This document shows, one piece after another, positions 50,736-59,883 of a stretch of DNA of 64,000 nucleotides. Numbering within the stretch: position 1 is the first letter of the stretch; each line of letters starts with the position of its first letter. Source of the DNA: Actinoplanes ianthinogenes (lineage in GTDB: Bacteria; Actinomycetota; Actinomycetes; Mycobacteriales; Micromonosporaceae); assembly GCF_018324205.1 (NCBI RefSeq), contig NZ_AP023356.1:6821501-6885500 (forward strand), in the 5' to 3' direction. The notes beneath the pieces were generated by a model, which did no database searches, was not told the DNA's origin, and saw only the letters and a list, made by a program, of their open reading frames with translations. The translations under genes were made by a program, and so were the position numbers.

Positions 50736-51800
50736 TCAGGCCGCCCGGGCGGCGATCAGCCGGGGCAGGTCGCGGCTCACCTCGACCAGGAACCAGGCGG
50801 GCAGCACCGGCGCGCCGCCGGCGTCCGCGGCGATCACCAGACGGCCGCACTCCAGGGAGAGCTCGGCCAGCTCCACCAGCAGCGCCTTGGCCCGGTGCGC
50901 GAACTGCCGCACGCTCGCCGGCGCCCGGTCCTTGGCGGCCGGCAGGTCCTTGATCAGCCGGGCCCGGAACGCCTCGGCCAGGAAGTAGAGCAGGTCCCGG
51001 TCGGCCGGGGCGGAGGGCCAGCCGGCGTCACCGCGGACGATCGCCTCCAGACCGTACCGGTGGCGGACGATCTTGACGTAGCCGCTGAACGCGGCGGCGT
51101 GCGCCGGGCTCAGCGTGCCGCCGGCCAGCAGCCGCAGGGTCTCGTCGCCGACGTCGTCGCCGTACGAGTGCAGCGCGTCGGAGAGCATGTGCCAGCTGCG
51201 CGGGGTGGAGAACGTCTCCTCGGTCTTGGGCGGGGCGGCCCACAGCTGGTCCGGGCGTTCGGCGAGGTAGCCGAGCACCCACGGGTGGATGCCGGCGCCT
51301 GCCGCCCAGTTCGCCCAGTCCGCGTACGCCGCCCGCAGGTGCACGTGGATCATCCGGTTGACCAGGGCCGACGCCATCGGGCGGGCGAGCGCGTTGTCGC
51401 TGCTCCGGTTGCCGGCGCCGACCACGATGGACCCGGCGGGCAGCTCGTACGCGCCGATCCGGCGGTCCAGGATCAGCGAGTAGAACGCCTTCTGCACGTC
51501 CGGGGCGGACGCGTTCAACTCGTCCAGGAACAGGCAGTACGGCTCGTCGCGGGCGATCGCCTCGGGCGGGGCGAAGCGGCTGCGGCCGTCGCGCAGCTCG
51601 GGCACGCCGATCAGGTCCTCGGCGGCCAGCTGGGTGCCGACCAGGGTGACGCACTCCAGGCCGAGCGAGGCGGCGAAGTCGCGGATCAGCGAGCTCTTGC
51701 CGATGCCGGGGGCACCCCACAGGAACACCGGCCGGACCACCGCGACGTGCAGGAGCAGGTCGGGCAGCTGGGCCGGGGTCACCGTGAGCGCGGAGTGCAT
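50736..51800 (-). CDS. MoxR-type AAA+ ATPase
   Basis: 354 residues. The Walker A motif G-A-P-G-I-G-K-S-S lies at about 29-37 and Walker B C-L-F-L-D-E-L-N-A near 90. The sensor region G-A-G-N-R is near 130 and a helical lid lies in the C-terminal half. MoxR ATPases work as chaperones for VWA-domain proteins; the VWA/metallopeptidase gene follows after one base. ATG 51800 is chosen because the homologous region begins there; the ribosome site is weak. A small membrane-protein gene lies 53 bp upstream on the same strand. Confidence 0.9.
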   Translation of the reverse strand: MHSALTVTPAQLPDLLLHVAVVRPVFLWGAPGIGKSSLIRDFAASLGLECVTLVGTQLAAEDLIGVPELRDGRSRFAPPEAIARDEPYCLFLDELNASAPDVQKAFYSLILDRRIGAYELPAGSIVVGAGNRSSDNALARPMASALVNRMIHVHLRAAYADWANWAAGAGIHPWVLGYLAERPDQLWAAPPKTEETFSTPRSWHMLSDALHSYGDDVGDETLRLLAGGTLSPAHAAAFSGYVKIVRHRYGLEAIVRGDAGWPSAPADRDLLYFLAEAFRARLIKDLPAAKDRAPASVRQFAHRAKALLVELAELSLECGRLVIAADAGGAPVLPAWFLVEVSRDLPRLIAARAA

Positions 51801-51853
51801 GGCGCACAGTCTGCTGGCTCCACCCGCGGCGAGCAGCCGATTTAAACGAGTGC

Positions 51854-52459
51854 CTACCGACCCGATCGTTGCCGGGCGACCTCCGCCCAGTGCCGGGCGA
51901 CCGCCGCGTACAGCGACCGGTCCAGGATCCGGAGGGCGACCCAGGTGAGGGCCGCGAGCACCCCGACGGCGACCCCGAGCGCGCCCATGACCTGGAAATA
52001 CACCCGCTCGTCGGTGATGCCGGGAAGGCACGCGGCGGAGAGCACGACCAGGATCGCGAGCATCCAGCTGCCGGTCCGGATGCCGTCCGGGTCCCCGTTG
52101 AGGGTCATCCGGCCGGAAACCATCAGCCGGTTGCCGATCAGCAGCAGGATCGCCAGCGGGAACAACGCCAGCAGCGGGATCACCGGCCGATCGCCCTCCT
52201 CGGCCCAGAGCAGCGCCTCGACGGTCAGGCCCCCGGCGATCGCCGCCAGGCTGGTCGCGATCAGGACACCGCCGGCGGTCCGGCAGCGCCGCCGCATCAC
52301 CGGGTCGGCGAAGGCGCCCCCGTCGTCGCCCCGCACCCGCCAGGCCGCCACCTCCCGGACCGCCGCCATGGCCAATCCCCAGAGGACGGTGCCGAGCAGC
52401 GCCAGCAATGCCAGCCCCACCAGCACCCTCATCATGCCGAGCTGCTGTCTCAAGTCCAC
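51854..52459 (-). CDS. Hypothetical four- to five-helix membrane protein
   Basis: 201 residues with hydrophobic helices near 10-35, 62-85, 93-112, 130-148 and 155-178, and basic loops. No motif is recognised. It is the first gene of the run that continues with the MoxR ATPase and VWA protein, so it could be their membrane partner (inference from position only). GGGAGG precedes the ATG. Confidence 0.7.
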   Translation of the reverse strand: MDLRQQLGMMRVLVGLALLALLGTVLWGLAMAAVREVAAWRVRGDDGGAFADPVMRRRCRTAGGVLIATSLAAIAGGLTVEALLWAEEGDRPVIPLLALFPLAILLLIGNRLMVSGRMTLNGDPDGIRTGSWMLAILVVLSAACLPGITDERVYFQVMGALGVAVGVLAALTWVALRILDRSLYAAVARHWAEVARQRSGR

Positions 52460-52485
52460 GGCCGACCTCCCTGTCGGTCAGTACC

Positions 52486-53763
52486 TCAGGCGGCCGTTCC
52501 CGGTTCAGCGCGGACCCGGTCCCGGGTGATGTCCGCGATCGTGCGGGCTCCGGTCAGGGCCATGGTCAGGTCCAGCTCGGCGACCACGTTGCGGATCACC
52601 TCGGCCACGCCGTGCGCGCCGGCCAGCGCGAACCCGTACAGGTGCGGCCGGCCCAGCAGCACCGCGTCGGCGCCCAGGGCGAGCGCGGTGAACACGTCCG
52701 CCCCGGTCCGGATGCCGCTGTCCAGCAGCAGGGCCGGCTCCGGCCCGAGCGCCGCCCGGATCTCCACCAGCGCGTCCAGCGACGCCACCGCGTTGTCCAC
52801 CTGCCGCCCGCCGTGATTCGACACCACCAGCGCGTCCACCCCGATCTCGAAGGCGCGCCGGGCGTCCGCCACAGTCACGATCCCTTTGAGTACGACCGGA
52901 AGACTGGTCCGCCGTTTCAGCGTCGCCAGGTGCTCCCAGCTCAGCCCGGGGTTGGAGTAGATGTCGAGGAAGGTCTCGACGCTGGCGCGCGGGATCGGTG
53001 ACCGCAGGTTGTCCCAGAACGAGCCGGGGTGGTTGCGGGACATCGCGAGCAGCGCCCGGATCGCGCCGAGCGTCACCTTCGGCCGCTCCCGCGGCTGGCG
53101 GGCGCGTTCCGCGGCGATCTCCTGGAACACCGGGTCCGAGGTGTACTGGGCGATCCCCAGGCCCTTGGCGAACGGCAACGAGCCCAGGTTCAGATCCTGC
53201 GGCCGCCAGCCCAGCACCGTGGTGTCCAGGGTCACCACCAGCGCGCCCGCCCCGATCGCCTCGGCCCGGGCGATCAGGCTGTCGACCAGCCGCTCGTCCT
53301 TGCTCCAGTAGAGCTGGAACCAGCGCGGGGTCTCGCCCATCGCGGCCGCGCACTCCTCCATCGGGTTGCAGCCCTGGTTGGAGAAGATGTACGGCGTCCC
53401 GGTCGCGGCCGCCCCGGTGGCGATCGCGATGTCCGAGTCCCGGCCCATCAGCGCGCCGGCGCCGACCGGGGCGAGCAGCAGCGGGCTGGGCAGCCGGGTG
53501 CCGAGCACCTCGGTGGACAGGTCCCGGTCGACCGCGCCGGCCGCCATCCGGGGCACGATGGCCCACCGGTCGAAGGCCGCCCGGTTGCGCCGCATGGTCC
53601 GTCCCTCGCCCGCGCCGCCGGCCACGTAGGCCCAGGCCTCGGCGCTGCTGGCGCGCTTCGCGCGGCGTTCCAGCTCGGCGAAGTCGGTCGGCACCACCGG
53701 GCGGCGGCCCAGCGTGCCGGCCCGGTAGATCGTCGACTGGCGGGACAGTCCGTTCTCCGGCAT
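52486..53763 (-). CDS. FMN-dependent alpha-hydroxy-acid oxidizing protein
   Basis: 425 residues, TIM barrel. Family signatures are A-W-A-Y-V-A-G-G-A-G near 43, S-N-Q-G near 128, and the active-site segment V-S-N-H-G-G-R-Q near 318, where His is the catalytic base and Arg binds the carboxylate. The FMN phosphate loop is L-L-D-S-G-I-R-T-G near 350. Closest in character to lactate 2-monooxygenase/oxidase-type enzymes; the substrate is not certain. AAGGAG precedes the ATG. It is divergent from dinB with 45 bp between the starts, so their promoters overlap. Confidence 0.92.
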   Translation of the reverse strand: MPENGLSRQSTIYRAGTLGRRPVVPTDFAELERRAKRASSAEAWAYVAGGAGEGRTMRRNRAAFDRWAIVPRMAAGAVDRDLSTEVLGTRLPSPLLLAPVGAGALMGRDSDIAIATGAAATGTPYIFSNQGCNPMEECAAAMGETPRWFQLYWSKDERLVDSLIARAEAIGAGALVVTLDTTVLGWRPQDLNLGSLPFAKGLGIAQYTSDPVFQEIAAERARQPRERPKVTLGAIRALLAMSRNHPGSFWDNLRSPIPRASVETFLDIYSNPGLSWEHLATLKRRTSLPVVLKGIVTVADARRAFEIGVDALVVSNHGGRQVDNAVASLDALVEIRAALGPEPALLLDSGIRTGADVFTALALGADAVLLGRPHLYGFALAGAHGVAEVIRNVVAELDLTMALTGARTIADITRDRVRAEPGTAA

Positions 53764-53778
53764 CGCGGGCTCCTTAAC

Positions 53779-53808
53779 TTGTCGTACCCGGTGCGTAGGC
53801 TGCGGGTC
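53779..53808 (+). promoter_or_regulatory. Putative damage-type promoter of dinB
   Basis: TTGTCGTACCCGG (53779-53791) and TAGGCT (53796-53801) are 17 bases apart, first base to first base, and GTG starts 7 bases after the -10. This is the same motif and geometry as before the polymerase gene at 21130. Confidence 0.65.
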
Positions 53809-55326
53809 GTGAGGGGGGATCGTCGTGCGGGGGATCCGAGCATTCTGCACGTGGACCTGGACGCGATGTTCGCCGCGGTCGAGCAACGCGACAAGGTCTC
53901 GCTGCGCGGAAAACCCGTGGTGGTCGGTGGGCTGGCCGGCCGGGGCGTGGTCGCCACCGCCTCCTATGAGGCGCGCGCCTTCGGCGTGCACTCGGCCATG
54001 CCGATGTCCCAGGCGCGGCGGCGCTCCCCGCCCGGCACGGCCTATCTCGTCCCGCGCTTCGCGGCGTACAAGCGGACCAGCGAGGTGGTGATGCGCCTGC
54101 TCGCCGAGGTGTCCCCGCTGGTCGAGCAGGTCAGCATCGACGAGGCCTACGTCGACCTGGCGGTCACCGGGCACGATCTCAGCACCGCGGGCGTCACCGA
54201 GCTGGCCCTGCGGATCAAGGCGGAGATCGCCGCGGCCACCGGCGGGGTCACCGGCTCGATCGGCGCGGCCTCCTCCAAGCTGCTCGCGAAAATCGGCTCG
54301 GACCTGCACAAGCCGGACGGTCTCACGGTGGTGCCGGCCGGGCAGGAGCTGGCCGTGCTGCACCCGCTCCCGGTGAAACGGCTGGGCGGCGTCGGCCCGG
54401 CCACCGAGCAGCGGCTGCACCGCTCCGGGGTGCGCACCGTCGGCGACCTGGCCCGGGTGCCGCTCGACGACCTGGTCGACTGGTTCGGGACGGCGCACGG
54501 GCAGGGGCTGTACAGGCTGGCCCGGGCGCAGGACGACCGGCCGGTGGTGAGCGAGCGGGAGGCCAAGTCGGTGTCGGCCGAGGAGACGTTCGACGTCGAC
54601 CTGACCGATCCGGTGCGGCTCAACCGGGAGCTGGACCTGCTGTCGGCACGGGTGGCCGGGCGGCTGCGGGCCGGCGGGGTGACCGGGCGGACGGTGAACA
54701 TCAAGGTGCGTCATCACGACTTCACCACGGTGACCCGGGCGGTGACCCGGGACCAGCCGACCGACGACGGGCGCCTGGTGGCACAGCTGGCCCGGCGGCT
54801 GCTCGCCGAGGTGGACACGTCGGGCGGCATCCGGTTGCTCGGGGTGGGCGTGTCGACGCTGGCCGACTTCGCGCAGGACGACCTGTTCTCGGGATCGTTC
54901 CCGGAGTTCGGGGCGGCCTTCGCGGGAGCGGCGGAGCCACTGGGCGAGTTTCCGGGTGCGGGCGGTGGATCGTCGGCTGAGGCCGGGTTCCCTCCTCCCG
55001 CGGAGCGGTCCGATTCCGCCGTCGTCGATCTGTTGCCGGTCGTCGCCGCGCCGGAATCATCCGACACATCGGAAATGCCCGCGAAATGGCCGGCGGGCGC
55101 GGGACGGGACGAGGCGGTGGTTCCGGTGTGGCGGACGGGGCAGGACGTCCGGCATGAGGAGTTCGGGGCGGGGTGGGTGTGGGGGAGCGGGCTCGGGTTG
55201 GTGACCGTTCGGTTCGAGGGGCCGCTGACCGGGCCGGGGCCGGTGCGGACGTTCGCGGTCACGGATCCGATGCTGCACCCGGCCGATCCGCCGGATTGGA
55301 CGACGGACGGGGCACATGATCCTTGA
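53809..55326 (+). CDS. dinB: DNA polymerase IV with C-terminal Tudor-like domain
   Basis: 505 residues, about 100-150 longer than a minimal Pol IV. The Y-family core has D-L-D-A-M-F-A-A-V-E near residue 16, S-I-D-E-A-Y-V-D-L near 110 and G-S-I-G-A-A-S-S-K-L-L-A-K near 145, with the little-finger domain to about 365. A variable acidic, Pro-rich linker (about 375-435) leads to a domain with V-R-H-E-E-F-G-A-G-W-V and V-T-V-R-F-E, like the Tudor-fold end of UvrD/PcrA helicases. It is a translesion polymerase. The GTG at 53809 has no Shine-Dalgarno and sits 7 bases after TAGGCT, so the mRNA is probably leaderless. Confidence 0.92.
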   Translation: MRGDRRAGDPSILHVDLDAMFAAVEQRDKVSLRGKPVVVGGLAGRGVVATASYEARAFGVHSAMPMSQARRRSPPGTAYLVPRFAAYKRTSEVVMRLLAEVSPLVEQVSIDEAYVDLAVTGHDLSTAGVTELALRIKAEIAAATGGVTGSIGAASSKLLAKIGSDLHKPDGLTVVPAGQELAVLHPLPVKRLGGVGPATEQRLHRSGVRTVGDLARVPLDDLVDWFGTAHGQGLYRLARAQDDRPVVSEREAKSVSAEETFDVDLTDPVRLNRELDLLSARVAGRLRAGGVTGRTVNIKVRHHDFTTVTRAVTRDQPTDDGRLVAQLARRLLAEVDTSGGIRLLGVGVSTLADFAQDDLFSGSFPEFGAAFAGAAEPLGEFPGAGGGSSAEAGFPPPAERSDSAVVDLLPVVAAPESSDTSEMPAKWPAGAGRDEAVVPVWRTGQDVRHEEFGAGWVWGSGLGLVTVRFEGPLTGPGPVRTFAVTDPMLHPADPPDWTTDGAHDP

Positions 55327-55401
55327 GCCGGGATTCAGCCCGGCGCGGCCTCGCGGTCCGGGCCCGCGGCGGCGTGGGCGTCGAGGCACGGGACTCTGCG
55401 A

Positions 55402-55422
55402 GGGCGTACCAAATCGGGTTTG
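55402..55422 (+). repeat. Copy of the GGGCGTACC...ATCGGGTTT dispersed motif
   Basis: GGGCGTACCAAATCGGGTTTG matches the repeat family seen at 40465, 46289 and (reversed) 58700-58722. It lies in the 254-bp gap before ctaD; nothing else is recognised there except GGAGG at 55570. Confidence 0.6.
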
Positions 55423-55580
55423 ATCTTGTGAGGCGCACTCGGGGGCGGGGAGCGGGCTGCCGGGTTGTGCATTTGGTGATTTTCGGTGGGGTTGACCGGA
55501 ACCGATGGGTGTGGCGCGGGTTGGCAAGGCGATTTGGGGGGAGTACGAACGGATCGAGTGTGTCCTCGCAGGAGGCCTGA

Positions 55581-57317
55581 ATGACGACCGTCGCGCCGCG
55601 TCCGGTGCAGTCCCGTTCCTGGCCGGTCCGCCGGTCGGTGCGCGGGTCGTGGCTGGCCCGGACCATCCGCACCACCGATGCCAAGCAGATCGGCATCATG
55701 TACATGGTCACCGCCTTCGCCTTCTTCATGGTGGGCGGGCTGATGGCGCTGCTGATGCGCGCGGAGCTGGCCCAGCCGGGGATGCAGATCCTCTCGCCGG
55801 AGCAGTACAACCAGCTGTTCACCATGCACGGCACGATCATGCTGTTGCTGTTCGCGACGCCGATCCTGTTCGCCTTCGCGAATTTCGTGGTGCCGCTCCA
55901 GATCGGCGCGCCGGACGTCGCCTTCCCGCGGCTGAACGCGTTCGCCTACTGGCTGTACCTGTTCGGCGGGACGATCGCGGTGCTCGGCTTCGCGACGCCG
56001 AACGGGGCGGCCGACTTCGGCTGGACCGCCTACGTGCCGCTCAGCGGCGGGCAGAACTCGCCGGGGATCGGCGGCAACATGTGGGTGGTCGGGCTGGCGC
56101 TCTCCGGCCTCGGCACCATCCTCGGCGCGGTCAACATGATCACCACGATCCTGTGCCTGCGCGCGCCCGGGATGACCATGTTCCGGATGCCGATCATGAC
56201 GTGGAACATCCTGCTCACCAGCCTGCTGGTGGCACTGGTCTTCCCGTTCCTGGCGGCGACGCTGTTCGCCCTGGCGGCCGACCGGATCCTGGGCGCGCAG
56301 GTCTTCAACGTGAACACCGGCGGCCCGTTGCTCTGGCAGCACCTGTTCTGGTTCTTCGGGCATCCCGAGGTCTACGTGGTGGCGCTGCCGTTCTTCGGGA
56401 TCATCACCGAGGTGATCCCGGTGTTCAGCCGCAAGCCGGTGTTCGGCTACAAACCTCTGGTCGCGGCCACCCTGCTGATCTCCGGGCTGTCGATGAGCGT
56501 GTGGGCGCACCACATGTTCGCCACCGGGCAGGTGCTGCTGCCGTTCTTCAGCCTGCTCAGTTACCTGATCGCGGTGCCCACCGGGATGAAGTTCTTCGTC
56601 TGGATCGGCACCATGTGGCGCGGGCAGCTGTCCTTCGAGACGCCGATGATGTTCGCGCTCGGGTTCATGATCACGTTCCTGCTGGGCGGGCTGACCGGGG
56701 TGCTGCTGGCGTCCCCGCCGGTCGACTTCCACGTGCACGACTCGTACTTCGTGGTGGCGCACTTCCACTACGTGCTGTTCGGGACGATCGTGTTCGCGGT
56801 GTTCTCCGGGATCTACTTCTGGTTCCCGAAGATGTTCGGCCGGATGCTCGACGACCGGCTGGGCAAGGTGCACTTCTGGCTGACGTTCATCGGGTTCCAC
56901 ATGACGTTCCTGGTGCAGCACTGGCTGGGCGCCGAGGGGATGGCCCGGCGGTACGCGGACTACCTGCCCGGCGACGGCTTCACCACGCTGAACACCGTCT
57001 CGACGATCGGCTCGTTCATCCTCGGGGCGGCGACGCTGCCGTTCCTCTACAACGTGTGGAAGTCGTACCGGGCGGGGGAGCCGGTGACGGTGGACGACCC
57101 GTGGGGACACGGGAACTCGCTGGAGTGGGCCACGTCGTGCCCGCCGCCGCTGCGGAACTTCGACAAGATGCCGCGGATCCGGTCGGAGCGGCCGGCGTTC
57201 GACGCGAAGTTCCCCGAGCTGGCGGTGTCGGCCCGGGGCGGGACGCCGGAGGAGGGGTCGCTGGTGCGCGGGGAGAACCCGCTGCTGGAGGAGAATTCAG
57301 GCGAAAATAGGAAATAG
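55581..57317 (+). CDS. ctaD: Cytochrome c oxidase subunit I
   Basis: 578 residues, full length, twelve transmembrane helices. Ligands are in place: heme a His in T-M-H-G-T near 88, CuB His and cross-linked Tyr in H-P-E-V-Y near 265, H-H in W-A-H-H-M near 313 and H-F-H near 398. It is the catalytic subunit of the aa3-type terminal oxidase. No other oxidase subunit is adjacent, so this is an orphan copy; the main ctaCDEF cluster is expected elsewhere. GGAGG lies 6 bases before the ATG. The C-terminal tail of about 60 residues is polar and Glu-rich. Confidence 0.96.
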   Translation: MTTVAPRPVQSRSWPVRRSVRGSWLARTIRTTDAKQIGIMYMVTAFAFFMVGGLMALLMRAELAQPGMQILSPEQYNQLFTMHGTIMLLLFATPILFAFANFVVPLQIGAPDVAFPRLNAFAYWLYLFGGTIAVLGFATPNGAADFGWTAYVPLSGGQNSPGIGGNMWVVGLALSGLGTILGAVNMITTILCLRAPGMTMFRMPIMTWNILLTSLLVALVFPFLAATLFALAADRILGAQVFNVNTGGPLLWQHLFWFFGHPEVYVVALPFFGIITEVIPVFSRKPVFGYKPLVAATLLISGLSMSVWAHHMFATGQVLLPFFSLLSYLIAVPTGMKFFVWIGTMWRGQLSFETPMMFALGFMITFLLGGLTGVLLASPPVDFHVHDSYFVVAHFHYVLFGTIVFAVFSGIYFWFPKMFGRMLDDRLGKVHFWLTFIGFHMTFLVQHWLGAEGMARRYADYLPGDGFTTLNTVSTIGSFILGAATLPFLYNVWKSYRAGEPVTVDDPWGHGNSLEWATSCPPPLRNFDKMPRIRSERPAFDAKFPELAVSARGGTPEEGSLVRGENPLLEENSGENRK

Positions 57318-57431
57318 CAGTATTTGCCGGTATGACCGGATGGTGAGTGAAGGCTGAGGCGGCCGTAGCCGGGCTCAGGGGGCGTCCGATGAAACGTCAG
57401 ACACTTCCTCCTTTGTCCGGAAGGATGCTTC

Positions 57432-58841
57432 ATGCCGCCTGCTCTTGCCCGTTCCCTCGGCGCTGCCACCGCCGCCCTCGCGGCCCTGGCGGTGCCGGCG
57501 ACACCCGCCTGGGCCGGCGGCTCCGCCTGCGACCTCGGCCGCTTCACCGCCACCTCCCAGGCCGACCTCGCCAAGATCACGGTGCTCGACCCCGGCCCGC
57601 TCGCCCCGGAGCTGCCCGCCCTCGCCGACGTCCGGCTCGCCCCCGCCCGCAGCGACGTGGACAGCGGGCGGCGTCTCGGCAGGGCCCGGAGCACCGCCGG
57701 GTACGGCGACGCAAAGCTGCTCGGCATGAACCTGCCCGGCCTGCCGCTGCGCGACGCCGAGGCCACCCACCTGGCCCCCGGCCAGCGCCCCGGCCCGGTC
57801 ACCGTCGCCCTCGCCGCCCTGAACGCCGGGGGGCTCGCCACCGCCCAGGCCGGCAAGGCGACCGCGGCGGCCAGCTGGGACGACAGGTATGGGTGCGGAA
57901 AGACCGGCCCGCTGACCCGCGGGGCCGCCATGATCGAGGGCCTCAGCCTGCTCGGCGGCGGTCGCGCGGGCGGGCCGGCCATCCAGGCGGTCAGCGAGCT
58001 CACCCGGGCGGCGAGTCCGACCAGCCTGCTCAAGGTGGGGCCGACCGGATCCACGCAGAGCGCCACCGACCTGGTGAAGCTCGGGGGCGGGCGGATCGGC
58101 GTACGGGCCGGGGCGGGCCTGGCGCTCAGCGACCTGACCCTGTTCGCCGGAACCCCGCAGGAGATCACCGCCAAGGTGCTCACCCAGCCGACGCTGGAGG
58201 TGGTGGCCGGCGGCGACGAGAAGCACTCCCGGGTCACCTATCAGCCCGCGGTCCTCTCGGTGCGCTCCGGCGGCAAGCTGGTCGAGAGCCTGGACGCCAA
58301 GCACGCCGACGTCTCGCTCAGCCTGCTCGGCCGGCTCACGGCGGACCGGCCCGCGTCGCTGCTGTCGGTCCGGCTGTCGCTGGGCACGCCGACCCAGAAG
58401 GTCGACGGTGCGTCGGTGTCGGCGACGGCGGCCTCGCTGCGGGTCGAGGTGAAGCTCGGGGCAGTGCACCTGCTGGACGTGGCGATCGGGTACCTGTCGG
58501 TCTCGGCGACCGCGCCGTGCCGGGTGGGCGCCTCGACGCCGCGTCGGCAGGTGTCCGATTCCGATACTCCGGTGGGCTCGGCACCGTCCTCCGCCGAGGT
58601 GCCCTCCGGCCGGTCCGCCGCGTCGCCGCGCGCCGCCGCGCGGCACACCTCGCCGGCCTCCCCGGCCGCGGGCCGCGACGCGACTTCCGGTCCGTTCGGC
58701 AAACCCGATTCGGGTACGCCCTCAGCCGGCGGTCTCGCCCTGACCGGGTCGAACGTGGCGGCCGTCGGCCTCGGCGGGGTCTCGCTGATCGTCGTGGGTC
58801 TCGGGGCGCTCTTCCTGACGCGCCGCCGTCGCCGGGCGTAG
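57432..58841 (+). CDS. Secreted surface protein with LAxTG sorting signal
   Basis: 469 residues. A signal peptide (about 1-28, ending A-W-A) is followed by a mature region of Ala/Gly/Leu-rich beta strands without a recognised domain. A Ser/Pro-rich linker (about 370-435) ends in a sorting signal L-A-L-T-G, a hydrophobic helix and R-R-R-R-R. LAxTG is the motif used by class E sortases of actinomycetes, so the protein should be covalently attached to peptidoglycan. Function unknown. GGAAGGA precedes the ATG. The dispersed GGGTACGCCC repeat lies inside the linker-coding part. Confidence 0.85.
   Translation: MPPALARSLGAATAALAALAVPATPAWAGGSACDLGRFTATSQADLAKITVLDPGPLAPELPALADVRLAPARSDVDSGRRLGRARSTAGYGDAKLLGMNLPGLPLRDAEATHLAPGQRPGPVTVALAALNAGGLATAQAGKATAAASWDDRYGCGKTGPLTRGAAMIEGLSLLGGGRAGGPAIQAVSELTRAASPTSLLKVGPTGSTQSATDLVKLGGGRIGVRAGAGLALSDLTLFAGTPQEITAKVLTQPTLEVVAGGDEKHSRVTYQPAVLSVRSGGKLVESLDAKHADVSLSLLGRLTADRPASLLSVRLSLGTPTQKVDGASVSATAASLRVEVKLGAVHLLDVAIGYLSVSATAPCRVGASTPRRQVSDSDTPVGSAPSSAEVPSGRSAASPRAAARHTSPASPAAGRDATSGPFGKPDSGTPSAGGLALTGSNVAAVGLGGVSLIVVGLGALFLTRRRRRA
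58699..58723 (-). repeat. Copy of the dispersed motif inside a coding region
   Basis: AAACCCGATTCGGGTACGCC (58701-58720), then CTC, is the reverse complement of the GGGCGTACC...ATCGGGTTT repeat. Here it codes for part of the Ser/Pro-rich linker of the surface protein, so the insertion was tolerated in frame. Confidence 0.6.
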
Positions 58842-59091
58842 GTGGTTGCCTTCGGCCGCCGGACGTGGCCGGGTCCGCGTCCACGCCGCCGTTCGGGTCG
58901 TTGTGCCGGGTGATGCCGTGGGTCGTCCGGTGATTGCTCCGGCGGTCGGCCGCCGCCCCACCTCGCGTGGGGATTCGCTCCGGCGGCCGGCCGCCGGTGT
59001 TCCCGGTTCGGCCGCGGTGAGCCGGAGGGCCCGGTTAAGAGTGCCTATGGGGCGGGTGGGCAGTTCCGGAAGCGGCCATAAGATTGATCGT

Positions 59092-59658
59092 GTGCCACCG
59101 CAAAACCTCCCGCCCCGCGACGCGATCCATCGCGCGGCCGGGGAGATGTTCGTCCGGGATGGTTACGGCGCCACCACGGTCCGGGCCATCGCGGCGGCGG
59201 CCGGGTGCGACCCGGCACTGGTGATCCGGCATTTCGGGTCCAAGGAGGGGTTGTTCCTCGCCACCGTCTCGGTCTCCGGAGACCTCACCGGGATCCTGGC
59301 CGGCCCCCTGGAGTCGATCGGCCGTGAGCTGGTCCGCTACGTCCTGGACGGGGCGGGCAGTCCGGTCGCCGGGGTCTACCGTGCCCTGCTGAGCGCCTCC
59401 GACCGCCCGGAGATCAAGGAACGCATCCGGGCCTCCATGCATGACGTTTTCGTCGGCCCGCTGGCCGAGCGGATCGGCGGCAACCTTCCCGAGCTGCGTG
59501 CCCGCCTGGCGGCTGCCCAGTTCGCCGGGCTGATCAACGCCTACTGGCTGGTCGGCGATCCGGTGCTGGCCCACGCCGACCACGACGCGGTGATCGCGCT
59601 CTACGGCGACGCGATCCAGCGCCTGCTCACCTCCGACGACCCGCTGCCCGCCGGCTGA
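59092..59658 (+). CDS. TetR-family transcriptional regulator
   Basis: 188 residues. The N-terminal helix-turn-helix (about 7-53) shows D-A-I-H-R-A-A-G-E-M-F, T-V-R-A-I-A-A-A-A-G-C-D-P-A-L-V-I-R-H-F and G-S-K-E-G-L-F. The C-terminal domain is of the short TetR type. GTG 59092 is chosen because TAAGAT (59079-59084) sits 7 bases before it, fitting a leaderless message; ATG 59047 is the alternative. The 250-bp gap upstream has near-duplicate GCTCCGGCGG(T/C)CGGCCGCCG segments and a CCCCA/TGGGG hairpin. Its target could be the nearby GtrA gene or a distant one. Confidence 0.88.
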   Translation: MPPQNLPPRDAIHRAAGEMFVRDGYGATTVRAIAAAAGCDPALVIRHFGSKEGLFLATVSVSGDLTGILAGPLESIGRELVRYVLDGAGSPVAGVYRALLSASDRPEIKERIRASMHDVFVGPLAERIGGNLPELRARLAAAQFAGLINAYWLVGDPVLAHADHDAVIALYGDAIQRLLTSDDPLPAG

Positions 59659-59883
59659 TCCGGTGGTCGCTCACAGCCGGTGGGGTTGTGGGCGGCGGCT
59701 CGGTGCCGTCGGTCTTCCGGCGCGGGTGGGCCGCTGCGGGCGGCGCGGGTCGGGCGGCCCGGCGTGGCGCGGTGAGTGACGCAGGGCGGTCGGCGTTGCG
59801 GCGAGGGCGTCGGCTGCGGGTGGTGGGGTGCTGGCGGCGTTGCGGCGGGGCGGTCAGCTGCTGGCGGTGTTCCGGCGCGGCGG

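Noticed and set aside
57347..58933. 528-residue plus-strand frame overlapping the surface-protein gene
   Set aside because: Out-of-frame shadow rich in Arg, Pro and Gly; the gene at 57432 has a signal peptide and sorting signal.
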